From NCBI GenBank assembly GCA_913060675.1, contig CAJXUS010000038.1, positions 1 through 41,793 of the forward strand: DNA of 41,793 bases, given 5' to 3'. This DNA is from an uncultured Rhodospirillales bacterium. Lineage in GTDB: Bacteria > Pseudomonadota > Alphaproteobacteria > Kiloniellales > Kiloniellaceae. Position numbers and translations under genes: made by a program. Shown here piece after piece: positions 24,192 to 33,218 of the stretch. Each line of letters starts with the position of its first letter. Positions within the stretch are counted from its first letter, which is position 1. Under the pieces are notes generated by a model. It ran no database searches. It saw only the letters and a program-made list of their open reading frames with translations, and had not been told where the DNA came from.

Positions 24192-25352
24192 ATGGACTTT
24201 GGTCTTTCTCAAGAACAACAAATGGTTGTCGATACTGTACGTGATTTTGTTGAAAAAGAGCTTTACCCTCATGAGAATAAAGTCGAAGAACTTGGCTATG
24301 TTCCAGCTGAAATAACCAAGGAAATACGGGGCAAGGTGCTCGGTCTCGGGTTTTATGCCGCGAATATTCCAGAAGAATTTGGCGGTGGTGGCCTCGATCA
24401 TGTGACAATGTCACTGATGGAACGTGAACTAGGTCGCGCTTCACAAGCTTTAAGCGTTATATTTGGCCGCCCTTCCAATATCCTTTGTGGCTGTACTGGT
24501 GATCAGATTGAAAAGTATCTGTTACCTACCATTCGTGGTGAAAAGACCGATTGTATCGCCTTGACAGAACCTGATGCAGGGTCTGATGTTCGGTCCATGA
24601 AAGCCTCAGCGCGTAAAGACGGCGATGATTGGATCCTCAATGGCACCAAACATTTTATTACCCACGCAGACGAGTCCGATTTCGCGATCGTATTTATTGC
24701 TACAGGTGAAGAGGAAACTCCCCGAGGGACCAAAAAGAAAATAACATGTTTCCTCGTTGATAAAGATACTCCGGGGTTTGAGATCAGGGATGGATACAAA
24801 TGTGTCTCCCACAGGGGATACAATAACTCTATTCTTAACTTTGATAATTGCCGAGTTCCGTCTTCACAAATCCTGGGAGAAGAAGGAACAGGTTTTGATG
24901 AAGCAAACACCTGGCTTGGTGCAACCCGTTTAACAGTTGCCGCCATGTCTGTTGGACGCGCTCAGCGTTGTTTTGATATGGGTGTCGAGTGGGCGGCTGA
25001 GAGAAAGCAATTTGGCCAAGCCATCGGCAAGTTCCAAGGGGTTTCTTTCAAACTGGCTGATATGGCAACAGAGATCCAAGCTGCAGAATACCTGACACTT
25101 GGCGCAGCCTGGAAACTCGATCAAGGCATTCCCGCAGATCAGGATATTGCCATGGCAAAATTGTTTGCCACGGAAATGTTGGGCAAAGTCACAGATGAGA
25201 CCCTACAGATCTACGGCGGCATGGGACTTATGAGCGAATTGCCAATTGAACGCTTCTGGCGTGATGCCCGGGTTGAGCGTATCTGGGATGGAACCAGTGA
25301 AATTCAACGCCACATTATATCTCGGGGTCTTCTCCGTCCTCTCGGGAGTTAA
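24192..25352 (+). CDS. Acyl-CoA dehydrogenase, probable gamma-butyrobetainyl-CoA dehydrogenase
   Basis: A 386-residue FAD acyl-CoA dehydrogenase of standard length. The middle domain has LTEPDAGSDVRSM, and the C-terminal helical domain has ERKQFGQAIGKFQG and the TLQIYGGMG signature. In context it is likely to desaturate gamma-butyrobetainyl-CoA to crotonobetainyl-CoA, which caiD two genes later would hydrate. At the position of the usual catalytic glutamate (YEGT in medium-chain enzymes) it has an aspartate (WDGTSEIQ, near residue 366). Either Asp is the base or the base lies elsewhere, as in some family branches. AGGAG precedes the ATG. Similarity to CaiA is at the family level only. Confidence 0.85.
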   Translation: MDFGLSQEQQMVVDTVRDFVEKELYPHENKVEELGYVPAEITKEIRGKVLGLGFYAANIPEEFGGGGLDHVTMSLMERELGRASQALSVIFGRPSNILCGCTGDQIEKYLLPTIRGEKTDCIALTEPDAGSDVRSMKASARKDGDDWILNGTKHFITHADESDFAIVFIATGEEETPRGTKKKITCFLVDKDTPGFEIRDGYKCVSHRGYNNSILNFDNCRVPSSQILGEEGTGFDEANTWLGATRLTVAAMSVGRAQRCFDMGVEWAAERKQFGQAIGKFQGVSFKLADMATEIQAAEYLTLGAAWKLDQGIPADQDIAMAKLFATEMLGKVTDETLQIYGGMGLMSELPIERFWRDARVERIWDGTSEIQRHIISRGLLRPLGS

Positions 25353-25358
25353 GTAAAT

Positions 25359-27425
25359 ATGGCACCTATTTCGAACATAAAACGTCTCTTAAGCCCCAAA
25401 TCTATTGCCGTTGTCGGCGGCCGGGAAGCTGCGGAAGTCATTCGGCAATGCCGAAAAATGGGCTACGAAGGCGATATCTGGCCTGTAAATCCAAAGCGTG
25501 ACACCGTTGAGGGATTATCCTGTTACGCATCAATACAGGATTTACCTGCCGTCCCTGATGCATCTTTTGTGGCAATTCCCCGGGGGCCCGCAGTCGAAGT
25601 CATTGGTCAATTGGCACAAATGGGAGCTGGGGGCGCGGTATGTTATGCTTCTGGATTTTCAGAAACATCAGACGGAACGCCGTATCATGATGCTCTAATA
25701 TCTTGCACAGGTGATCTAGCCGTTGCTGGGCCAAACTGTTATGGGGTGTTGAATTATCTTGATGGGGCTGCACTTTGGCCAGATCAACACGGCGGCGAGA
25801 CGGTAGATCGTGGTGTCGCGATCATCACACAAAGCGGCAATATTGGCATTAGTTTAACGATGCAAGATAGGTCTCTTCCTCTTGCTTATATGATCTCTGT
25901 TGGTAACCAAACTATACTTTCTATCCCCGATTATATCGAAGCCCTTTGTGAAGATGACCGTATCAGTGCCATTGGCCTTCATATGGAGGGAATTGCTGAC
26001 ATTCCAGCCTTTTGTCGTGCAGTAGAAAAGGCACGAAGCAAAGGCGTTTGTGTAGTTGCACTAAAGGCTGGAGGGTCTGAAATCGGTGCTCAACTAACAA
26101 TGAGCCACACCTCAACACTTGCTGGATCTGACAAACTCTACAGCGCTTTGTTTAATCGCATCGGGGTAGCCAGAGTTCATTCTCTATCGGAACTCATTGA
26201 GACCCTCAAGTTCTTGCACGTCGTAGGACCTCTCTCAGGAAACAATATCTCTTCGTTGAGTTGTTCTGGGGGAGATGCTGCGTTGGTTGCTGATATGGGA
26301 AGTAAACTCGATTTACAATTTGGGTCTATTCCTGAGCAACAAACCCGTGAGTTACAAGAGCAAATGGGTGAGAAGGTTACGGTTTCAAACCCGTTTGATT
26401 ATCACACCTATATCTGGGGAAACTTGGCAGAGAAAACGGCTTGTTTTACACGCCTAATGCAAAGTGGGTATGACGCCACTCTTTTGGTTCTGGATTACCC
26501 AAAAGAACAGCTCGGCAAAGCGCCTGATTGGGATCTTGCCGTGCAGGCAATGATAGCTGCACAAAAGACATCTGGACATCAGGCCGTCGTTATTTCAACC
26601 CTACCAGAAAACTTACCGGCCCATGCCCGCAAAACTTTAATCGATAATAACGTTGTTCCTCTTCAGGGACTAAATAACGGACTGAAAGCGATCAACTCTG
26701 CCGCCTGGATTGGAAGGCGGTGGAAGGAGATCAGAGTGAATGACGCCAACACTATTTTAAATGAACGTCATGATCTCGTGGGCGAAGTTGAAATGCTTGA
26801 TGAAGTCCAAGCCAAGCAGCTCTTAAGCCAATACGGACTTCGTGTTCCAAAAAGTATTACTGTACCTATCGATCAAGCAGGAAACGTATCCGATGAAATC
26901 GGCTATCCGGTCGTAGTTAAGGCTGTTGGAGCTGAACTCGCTCATAAAACTGAGGCAGGTGGTGTTGCCCTCAATCTATTAAATCGAAGTATGGTAGATG
27001 GTGCTGCACAAAAAATGCGTTCTCTAACCGATGTTGTCCTCGTCGAAGAAATGATTACCGATGTGGTGTCTGAAATCATTATCGGCGTTAGTCGGGATCC
27101 TCAGTTCGGTTTGTCCATCGTAGTTGGAAGTGGCGGCGTGTTTGTCGAACTCTTAAAAGATTCAGCGTCACTGCTTCTACCTACCTCTCGTAATGATATT
27201 GAAGCAGCCTTAAAAAGCTTAAAGCTTTACCCTATGATGGACGGCTATAGAGGTTTAGCGAGGGGGGATATACCCGCGCTTATTGAAACCATAGAGAAGC
27301 TTATCCATTTTGTTGAAGAAAACGATACCCGGCTAATGGAATTAGATATCAATCCGGTTATGGTCTTGCCGGAAGGGCGGGGTGTTATATTAGCCGATGC
27401 CATGATCCGGATGGTTAAACAATAA
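25359..27425 (+). CDS. ADP-forming acyl-CoA synthetase (acetate-CoA ligase family)
   Basis: A 688-residue single-chain NDP-forming ligase. The CoA-binding Rossmann domain comes first ([10 protein letters not shown], residues about 12-21). Succinyl-CoA-synthetase-like domains follow, with the phosphorylated histidine in [11 protein letters not shown] (His250). An ATP-grasp domain (about 470-688) includes VLVEEMI and [12 protein letters not shown]. It should form an acyl-CoA thioester from ATP and CoA, releasing ADP. Placed 6 bp after the acyl-CoA dehydrogenase and just before caiD, it is the natural candidate to activate gamma-butyrobetaine, crotonobetaine or carnitine. It would replace the AMP-forming ligase CaiC and the CoA-transferase CaiB of enterobacteria, neither of which is here. 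Confidence 0.88.
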   Translation: MAPISNIKRLLSPKSIAVVGGREAAEVIRQCRKMGYEGDIWPVNPKRDTVEGLSCYASIQDLPAVPDASFVAIPRGPAVEVIGQLAQMGAGGAVCYASGFSETSDGTPYHDALISCTGDLAVAGPNCYGVLNYLDGAALWPDQHGGETVDRGVAIITQSGNIGISLTMQDRSLPLAYMISVGNQTILSIPDYIEALCEDDRISAIGLHMEGIADIPAFCRAVEKARSKGVCVVALKAGGSEIGAQLTMSHTSTLAGSDKLYSALFNRIGVARVHSLSELIETLKFLHVVGPLSGNNISSLSCSGGDAALVADMGSKLDLQFGSIPEQQTRELQEQMGEKVTVSNPFDYHTYIWGNLAEKTACFTRLMQSGYDATLLVLDYPKEQLGKAPDWDLAVQAMIAAQKTSGHQAVVISTLPENLPAHARKTLIDNNVVPLQGLNNGLKAINSAAWIGRRWKEIRVNDANTILNERHDLVGEVEMLDEVQAKQLLSQYGLRVPKSITVPIDQAGNVSDEIGYPVVVKAVGAELAHKTEAGGVALNLLNRSMVDGAAQKMRSLTDVVLVEEMITDVVSEIIIGVSRDPQFGLSIVVGSGGVFVELLKDSASLLLPTSRNDIEAALKSLKLYPMMDGYRGLARGDIPALIETIEKLIHFVEENDTRLMELDINPVMVLPEGRGVILADAMIRMVKQ

Positions 27426-27450
27426 ATCTGTTACCCAGAAAGCTGTGAAA

Positions 27451-28233
27451 ATGAATGATGTAATTAAAGTTGAACAACGCGGTGCAGTACTAGAAGTAAC
27501 GCTCGATCGCCCCAAGGCTAATGCAATTGATGCCAAAACCAGTTTTGCTTTGGGAGAAGTGTTTTGCCAGTTTCGGGACAACCCCGAACTAAAGGTCGCT
27601 ATTTTGACAGGGGCAGGGGAGAGATTCTTCTCAGCTGGCTGGGATCTCGTTGCCAGTAGTGAAGGCGAGGCTCCGGATACCGACTATGGCCCCGGTGGGT
27701 TTGCTGGCATTACCGAGCTTCACGATTGTTACAAACCGATCATTGCAGCAGTAAACGGCATGGCTGTGGGCGGTGGGTTTGAGCTCGCTTTATCAGCTGA
27801 TCTCATTGTCGCAGCAGATCATGCGCAGTTTTTCCTCCCAGAAGTTAAGGTGGGGCTGATTGCAGATGCAGCATCTTTCCGTTTACCAAAACTCCTCCCA
27901 AAAGCTTTGGCCATGGAAATGCTTTTGACAGGACGTCGGATGTCGGCGGAAGAAGCTTTAAAATGGGGCTTGGTCAATAAAGTTGTTTCCGCAGAAAACC
28001 TGTTAGACGCAGCGCGTGAACTTGCAGATCAAATTTTAGAAGCAGCACCCTTGGCAGTTAAAGCCGTAAAAGAAGTTATTCAAAAAACCCAAACCCTCGA
28101 TATTGAAGAATGTTACCGGGAAATGCGCAGTGGGAATTGGGTTAACTATGAACAACTGCTGGTCAGTGATGATGCCAAAGAAGGTTCTCTGGCATTTGTG
28201 GAAAAGCGATCTCCCGTATGGACAGGTAAATAG
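27451..28233 (+). CDS. caiD: Crotonobetainyl-CoA hydratase (carnitinyl-CoA dehydratase) CaiD
   Basis: A 260-residue crotonase that hydrates crotonobetainyl-CoA to L-carnitinyl-CoA. It resembles enterobacterial CaiD closely along its length, for example [23 protein letters not shown] and GPGGFAGIT, and ends KRSPVWTGK like CaiD. The crotonase glutamates fall at E111 (GGGFELAL) and E131 (LPEVKVG), with the correct 20-residue spacing. I place the start at the ATG at 27451 rather than the GTG at 27445 because it then aligns with CaiD without an extension. It is the last gene of the carnitine operon. Confidence 0.93.
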   Translation: MNDVIKVEQRGAVLEVTLDRPKANAIDAKTSFALGEVFCQFRDNPELKVAILTGAGERFFSAGWDLVASSEGEAPDTDYGPGGFAGITELHDCYKPIIAAVNGMAVGGGFELALSADLIVAADHAQFFLPEVKVGLIADAASFRLPKLLPKALAMEMLLTGRRMSAEEALKWGLVNKVVSAENLLDAARELADQILEAAPLAVKAVKEVIQKTQTLDIEECYREMRSGNWVNYEQLLVSDDAKEGSLAFVEKRSPVWTGK

Positions 28234-28320
28234 ATTTTAGAGTTTCAAGGAAGAGATTAGACACTGTTGTTGCGTTTACTAAATCAAGCATTCGGGGGCC
28301 ACGAACACGAACAAGTTGAT

Positions 28321-29094
28321 TTATGGGAGTACAGTCAGACGGTCCATCTCATGTTTATGTAGTATTTTTTGATAAGTACCATCGGCCATCATTTTAGCTA
28401 GTCCGGCATTAAATGTGTTGATCACATCTATATGATCCGGGCGGCTTCTGGATGAAATAATATATAGCTTATTTGTAACGATTGGCTTAGTGACGAAATC
28501 TACCTTACTAACCCCTTCAGGTAGATATTTCCTCATCGTTTCCATGATGTTGATCTCATCGTCTCCAAAGAGATCAACACGCCCGGAGAGTAGTAGTTTT
28601 AGAGCTGTTGTTACTGAAGGAACTTTATGTTTTTTTAAATAATCCGCTTTTTCGAACTCAGCAGATACCACGGCATGGTTAACTTGAGCTATGGTGTATG
28701 GGGAGAGATCTTCATAGGTGTTCCATGTAATATCCTTATCCCGCCTTTTTAAAAACGAGAGCCGATTTATTAAAAAAGGATCGCTAAATAAAAAATCCTT
28801 GTTTCTCTCCTCGCTAAACCATGCGTCAGCAAGTCCTGTTACTTTACCTGTTCGAGCAAGAAATAAGGCTCTTGCCCAAGGGTAAAACAACCATTCGACT
28901 TGATGTCCTTCACGTAAAAATGCGGTATTAACAATGTCATATACAACGCCTCCAATCTCTGGTTTTTCAACGAGATAGGGAGACCATTCGTCACCGGATA
29001 GAGTAATAACATCTGCTCGGGGTCTTTCTGACAATAATAGAGTTATAATGACGAAAAAAATTTTACAGAACATACTTGTTTTTACGTGTAACAT
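28321..29094 (-). CDS. Periplasmic solute-binding protein, SBP_bac_3-like (orphan)
   Basis: A 257-residue exported protein with a Sec signal (hydrophobic core about residues 10-20, cleavage after RA) and family-3 binding-protein segments: ITLSGDEWSPYL, YPWARALFLA, GLADAWFSEERN and LLLSGRVDLFGDDE. It has no transporter partner nearby and is a paralogue of 3803-4573. The start is ambiguous: TTG at 29106, ATG at 29094 or ATG at 29073. I prefer 29094 because GAG lies 7 nt upstream and it gives a normal signal peptide. It faces caiD tail to tail. Ligand unknown. Confidence 0.75.
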   Translation of the reverse strand: MLHVKTSMFCKIFFVIITLLLSERPRADVITLSGDEWSPYLVEKPEIGGVVYDIVNTAFLREGHQVEWLFYPWARALFLARTGKVTGLADAWFSEERNKDFLFSDPFLINRLSFLKRRDKDITWNTYEDLSPYTIAQVNHAVVSAEFEKADYLKKHKVPSVTTALKLLLSGRVDLFGDDEINIMETMRKYLPEGVSKVDFVTKPIVTNKLYIISSRSRPDHIDVINTFNAGLAKMMADGTYQKILHKHEMDRLTVLP

Positions 29095-29384
29095 TTTGTC
29101 GCTCAACTTCTATTTTTAAGACCATGACTTTTAAATATAGCAAACCTCAAGGTTTATTTTATTAATAGAGAAATACGTTTAACTACCTCTTAAACTAGGT
29201 ATGTAATATAATTTATTGAGTGGTATCTGTATGATACAAAACATACCAACCCTACTTACAAACAAAACGTGGTCTTAATCAATTTAGATTATATTTAGTT
29301 TGTAATGCATCATTTTTTCCTTTTATATTTTCCTTTATGGATTCACCAAGGGGTGAACAGAGTTTTTGTTTCTGGAATTTGGGT
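29095..29384. promoter_or_regulatory. AT-rich divergent promoter region
   Basis: Very AT-rich 290 bp between the solute-binding protein (minus) and the GMC gene (plus). It holds a 7-bp inverted repeat, GGTATGT (29199-29205) and ACATACC (29241-29247), enclosing a small GTATC/GATAC stem. It probably contains both promoters. An in-frame ATG at 29337 could extend the GMC protein by 16 residues. Confidence 0.4.
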
Positions 29385-30998
29385 ATGAAGTCTTTTGATT
29401 ATGTAATAGTTGGTGCGGGTTCTGCTGGATGTGTACTTGCCAATCGTTTAAGTGCGAACGGTAAATACACCGTTTTGATATTGGAAGCGGGTGGATCTGA
29501 TAAAAGATTTTGGGTCCAAGTTCCGATTGGTTATGGAAAAACTTATTATCAAAAAGCCGTTAACTGGATGTATTTGACGGAAGCTGACGAGGGTACATCT
29601 AACCGCAAAAGCTACTGGCCTCGGGGTAAGGTTCTGGGGGGATCAAGCTCTATCAATGCCATGGTCTATATCCGTGGTCATAAAAAAGACTATGACGATT
29701 GGGAAGCCGCAGGAAACCCAGGCTGGGGTTACAACGATGTCTTACCCTATTTTAAAAAATCTGAAAATAATCAACTCGGCGACGATGGATACCGGGGCAC
29801 CAAAGGGCCAATGCATGTCTCTGATCTTTCCAAAGATCTACACCCTTTATGTCAAAACTTTATAAAAGCTGGTGAAGAGCTCGGTTTAAAAAATAACGAC
29901 AACTTCAACGGTGCAGAACAAGAGGGTATTGGCCTTTACCAGACCACAACCCGTAAGGGATTTAGAGAGTCCGCTTCAAAAGCATTTCTACACCCGGCGT
30001 TAAAGCGTAAGAACCTAAAACTAATCACTAATGCACACGCGACAAAGGTATTATTTGAGGGCAAGAAAGCCGTCGGTATCCAGTACCTTCACAAGGGCAA
30101 AACAAAACAAGTATATGCAAAAAAAGAAGTAATCCTCAGTGGTGGCTCAATAAATTCTCCGCAATTGTTACAATTATCAGGGGTTGGTCCTAAAAAACTT
30201 CTCGAAGATCAGGAAATTCCAGTTATTCATGACAGTCCGGCGGTTGGCCAGCATCTTCAAGATCATTTGGGGATGGATTATCTCTACAAATGTACTGAGC
30301 CCAGCTTAAACGATGAACTCCATTCTTTGTGGGGTAAGTTTATCGCAGGGGTAAAATACGTGCTATTCCGCCGTGGCCCTTTGAGCCTGAGCATCAACCA
30401 GGGGGGCGGTTTTATAAAGACCCGACCGGAATTGCCTCAACCCAATATCCAGCTCTATTTTTCACCTGTAAGTTATACCCGTGCGCCCGCGGGTACACGC
30501 CCAATGATGAACCCGGATCCTTTTTCAGCTTTCCAACTGGGCCTGACAAACTGTCGCCCCACATCTCGAGGCGAAATTAAGATTAAATCAAGTGATCCCC
30601 TTGAGGCACCGACCATTAAACCCAATTACTTATCCACTGACGAAGACATCCAAGAGCTACTTGAAGGTGTTAAATACTTAAGGGAACTCGCTGAAACTAA
30701 AGCCTTTAAAGAGATTGTTATTGATGAATTTCGTCCCGGTCCATCCTGTAAGACTGACGAACAACTGATAGAAGATATTCGGGGTTATGCCTGGACCTGC
30801 TTCCATCCGACAAGCACGTGTCGGATGGGACCAAACCCTGATGAAAACGTGGTTGATAGCAATCTAAAAGTGCATGGTATAGATAACTTAAGAGTTATTG
30901 ATGCTTCTATTTTCCCCACGGTTATTTCTGGCAATACCAATGCACCAGCGATCATGGTTGGGGAGAAGGGCGCTGATCTTGTTCTTGCTGACGCCTAA
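29385..30998 (+). CDS. GMC-family FAD alcohol dehydrogenase (choline dehydrogenase-like)
   Basis: A 537-residue GMC oxidoreductase, the family of choline dehydrogenase BetA, AlkJ and polyethylene glycol dehydrogenase. It oxidises a primary alcohol to an aldehyde with FAD. It shows GAGSAG (residues 10-15), the GMC signature GKVLGGSSSINAMVYIRG, a second signature SGGSINSPQLLQLSG, and the catalytic CFHPTSTCRMG with SGNTNAPAIMVGEKGADL. The ATG at 29337 would add 16 residues not typical of the family, which normally begins a few residues before the FAD strand, so I chose 29385. An aldehyde dehydrogenase lies 2.2 kb downstream on the same strand but is separated by a LysR gene. BetA identity is not proven. 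Confidence 0.85.
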   Translation: MKSFDYVIVGAGSAGCVLANRLSANGKYTVLILEAGGSDKRFWVQVPIGYGKTYYQKAVNWMYLTEADEGTSNRKSYWPRGKVLGGSSSINAMVYIRGHKKDYDDWEAAGNPGWGYNDVLPYFKKSENNQLGDDGYRGTKGPMHVSDLSKDLHPLCQNFIKAGEELGLKNNDNFNGAEQEGIGLYQTTTRKGFRESASKAFLHPALKRKNLKLITNAHATKVLFEGKKAVGIQYLHKGKTKQVYAKKEVILSGGSINSPQLLQLSGVGPKKLLEDQEIPVIHDSPAVGQHLQDHLGMDYLYKCTEPSLNDELHSLWGKFIAGVKYVLFRRGPLSLSINQGGGFIKTRPELPQPNIQLYFSPVSYTRAPAGTRPMMNPDPFSAFQLGLTNCRPTSRGEIKIKSSDPLEAPTIKPNYLSTDEDIQELLEGVKYLRELAETKAFKEIVIDEFRPGPSCKTDEQLIEDIRGYAWTCFHPTSTCRMGPNPDENVVDSNLKVHGIDNLRVIDASIFPTVISGNTNAPAIMVGEKGADLVLADA

Positions 30999-31019
30999 TA
31001 AGATCAAGGTTTGATAAAG

Positions 31020-31946
31020 TTATGGCATGAAGTAGTGATTAGCTACTTCATCCATTTCGATCTGTTCGAGTAACCAGTTTTTAAAGAGCAATCCTTCTGG
31101 TTTGGATTTATCTTCTTTTATAGGTTTCACCAAATAATGTGACTCGTTATAGAAAAAATCATCTTCGATTACGCGAACAAGTCGCCCGGCATCAATATCA
31201 GGCTGAACATAGTGTTTTAACAACAGGCCAACACTTGCCCCTGACTTAACAAGCTCGACAGCACTTAAGGACGTATCAACCGTAACTTTCACAGCTAAAC
31301 CTGCGCCCTTTAACTGGTTCTCAAGAATAATTTGCCAACGCCCCTCACACCCCATAATCCGTATACAACCGAGATGATGAGTAAGGGTTTCATCTCCAGT
31401 TTTCATGGCTTTATGAATAAGCTCCGCATTTTCAGGGGTGGCAACAATAATAGAGGGGTCATGGTGGATCTTCTGGGCGTGAAAACCTGGCCAATTACCA
31501 TCACCAATCCGGATATCAATATCAATGTTTTCCTGTCCGAGAGCCTCAGTCCAAATTGCAGTATAAAGCCGAACATCAATATCGGGATACCGTGCAAAAA
31601 AGCTCTTTAGCCGTGGGGCCAACCAAAAAATAGAAAAAGCAGCCGTACAACGAATGTTTATTGACTGCTTACCTTTGGTGCCAAAAATCCCAGTGGTAGA
31701 GGCGGATAGATCTTCAAAAGCACGCCGAACTGATGGCAAATATGCCCGCCCTTTATCTGTAAGTTTGAGACTACGTGCTAGCCGTTCAAACAATAAAAAA
31801 TCAAGATGCTGTTCGAGAGATCGTACTTGATGACTAATCGCGGCCGGCGTCAAATTCAGCTCTTTTGCCGCAGTCGTAAAATTATTATACCGAGCAGCAG
31901 ATTCAAACGCTCGAAGCCAATTAAGGGGGGGAAGCTGATAATTCAT
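31020..31946 (-). CDS. LysR-type transcriptional regulator (GcvA-like)
   Basis: A 308-residue LysR regulator with an N-terminal winged helix-turn-helix (about residues 8-65; NNFTTAAKELNLTPAAISHQVRSLE) and a periplasmic-binding-type effector domain (about 95-295). The LPPLNWLRAFESAARY opening is the GcvA/AmpR subgroup style. It is divergent from the enolase-superfamily gene across 120 bp that contain an inverted repeat, and tail to tail with the GMC gene (21 bp). It most likely controls the 32067-41139 genes; effector unknown. Confidence 0.93.
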   Translation of the reverse strand: MNYQLPPLNWLRAFESAARYNNFTTAAKELNLTPAAISHQVRSLEQHLDFLLFERLARSLKLTDKGRAYLPSVRRAFEDLSASTTGIFGTKGKQSINIRCTAAFSIFWLAPRLKSFFARYPDIDVRLYTAIWTEALGQENIDIDIRIGDGNWPGFHAQKIHHDPSIIVATPENAELIHKAMKTGDETLTHHLGCIRIMGCEGRWQIILENQLKGAGLAVKVTVDTSLSAVELVKSGASVGLLLKHYVQPDIDAGRLVRVIEDDFFYNESHYLVKPIKEDKSKPEGLLFKNWLLEQIEMDEVANHYFMP

Positions 31947-31966
31947 AACCCTCGAACTTTACCTAC

Positions 31967-32008
31967 AAATAAAACGATGCCTTAGAGCAATAATACTTCG
32001 TTTGATTT
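31967..32008. promoter_or_regulatory. Candidate LysR operator in divergent promoter
   Basis: AAATAAAACGA (31967-31977) and TCGTTTGATTT (31998-32008) form an inverted repeat with 10 of 11 positions matching and a 20-bp spacer. It lies between lysR and the enolase-superfamily gene. The arms are further apart than in a standard T-N11-A box, so it may span two contact sites. Confidence 0.5.
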
Positions 32009-32066
32009 TATCTGCAAGCTCTGAGCATAGTTGTCACCAAGATTGTTTTAGCTAAGAGAGTTCCGT

Positions 32067-33176
32067 GTGAAGATAGCGAGTATTGAGACCTTCTCAAATG
32101 AGTATGTCGGTTTTGTCCGGGTGCGAACTGTAGAAGGCGACGAGGGGTGGGGGCAAGTCTCTACTTACAACGCAGATATTACCTCGCAAATAGTGCATCG
32201 TCATATTGCCCCCCATGCATTGGGGCAAGACGCTAAGGATATAGATGCACTTGTTCAGTTGATTTTGGAACGAGAGCATAAGTTCCCAGGGTCGTATCTT
32301 TATCGTGCTCTTTGTGGTCTTGATACAGCTTTGTGGGATATCCATGGCAAACGAGCCGGAAAATCCATCGCACAGTTGCTTGGCAGTACAAAACAGAGCT
32401 TTCCTGTATACGCCTCAAGCATGCGCCGCGATATTACACCTGAACAAGAAGCTGAACGTTTTATCGCTTTGAAAGAACAGTTTGGCTATCAATCCTTTAA
32501 ATTCAGGGTTGGTCGCGAATGTGGCCGTGATGTTGATCAATGGCCAGGCCGAACAGAAGACATTATCAAGACGGTCCGTAGGGCATTGGGCGATGATGTA
32601 ATTCTCTTGGTTGACGCAAATAGCGCTTACACTCCCCAAAAGGCCATCGAAGTCGGTCATATGCTTCAGGACTATGGAATTTCTCACTTTGAAGAGCCTT
32701 GTCCGTATTGGGAATTGGATTGGACCAAACAGGTAACTGACGCCCTGAGTATTGATGTTTCTGGTGGCGAGCAAGATAGTAACATGGTTGTTTGGAAACA
32801 GATGATCAATAACAAAGTCGTGGATATTGTCCAGCCAGATGTTTGTTATATGGGGGGGGTATCAAGAACCCTTCAGGTAACTAAAATGGCTGAAGAAGCT
32901 GGGTTACCTTGTACTCTCCACTGCGCAAATCTTTCCTTGGTTACTTTGTTTTCCGCACATGTGATGGCCGCGATTGGAAATCCAGGAAAATATCTCGAGT
33001 TTTCGATTGAAGGCCTTGATTATTACCCATGGCAGACCGGCCTGTTTGAGCCTGGCTATAAGGTTGAAAACGGGCAACTGATCCTTTCGGATAAACCCGG
33101 TTGGGGGGTGGAAATCGATACTCAATGGTTGGCTAATTCAAACTATCAAGTCAGTTACAACGCTTCTCGCTTCTAA
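32067..33176 (+). CDS. Enolase-superfamily enzyme, mandelate racemase subgroup (probable acid dehydratase)
   Basis: A 369-residue enzyme with an N-terminal capping domain and a TIM barrel. The Mg ligands are D183, E209 and E235, and the His-Asp dyad is H285 with D258. The spacings 26, 26, 23 and 27 equal those of mandelate racemase. The motif on strand two is K145-F-R147, so the second lysine of the usual KxK base is an arginine. With His285 as the main base this favours dehydration of a sugar acid or other alpha-hydroxy acid over two-base racemisation. The start is GTG 32067 with an AGAGAG site. It heads the LysR-linked cluster and precedes the aldehyde dehydrogenase by 42 bp. The substrate cannot be named. 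Confidence 0.85.
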   Translation: MKIASIETFSNEYVGFVRVRTVEGDEGWGQVSTYNADITSQIVHRHIAPHALGQDAKDIDALVQLILEREHKFPGSYLYRALCGLDTALWDIHGKRAGKSIAQLLGSTKQSFPVYASSMRRDITPEQEAERFIALKEQFGYQSFKFRVGRECGRDVDQWPGRTEDIIKTVRRALGDDVILLVDANSAYTPQKAIEVGHMLQDYGISHFEEPCPYWELDWTKQVTDALSIDVSGGEQDSNMVVWKQMINNKVVDIVQPDVCYMGGVSRTLQVTKMAEEAGLPCTLHCANLSLVTLFSAHVMAAIGNPGKYLEFSIEGLDYYPWQTGLFEPGYKVENGQLILSDKPGWGVEIDTQWLANSNYQVSYNASRF

Positions 33177-33218
33177 CTATTTATATTTTATATCGCTACA
33201 AAGCGAAGGCCATCAGGT

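Noticed and set aside
29337..29384. N-terminal extension of the GMC protein from the ATG at 29337
   Set aside because: There is no ribosome-binding site, and the added residues precede the normal family start.
32067..33176. 4-hydroxyproline-betaine epimerase (HpbD) for the enolase-type gene
   Set aside because: HpbD-type enzymes use two opposed lysines; this protein has His285 and a KxR motif, placing it in the mandelate racemase subgroup.
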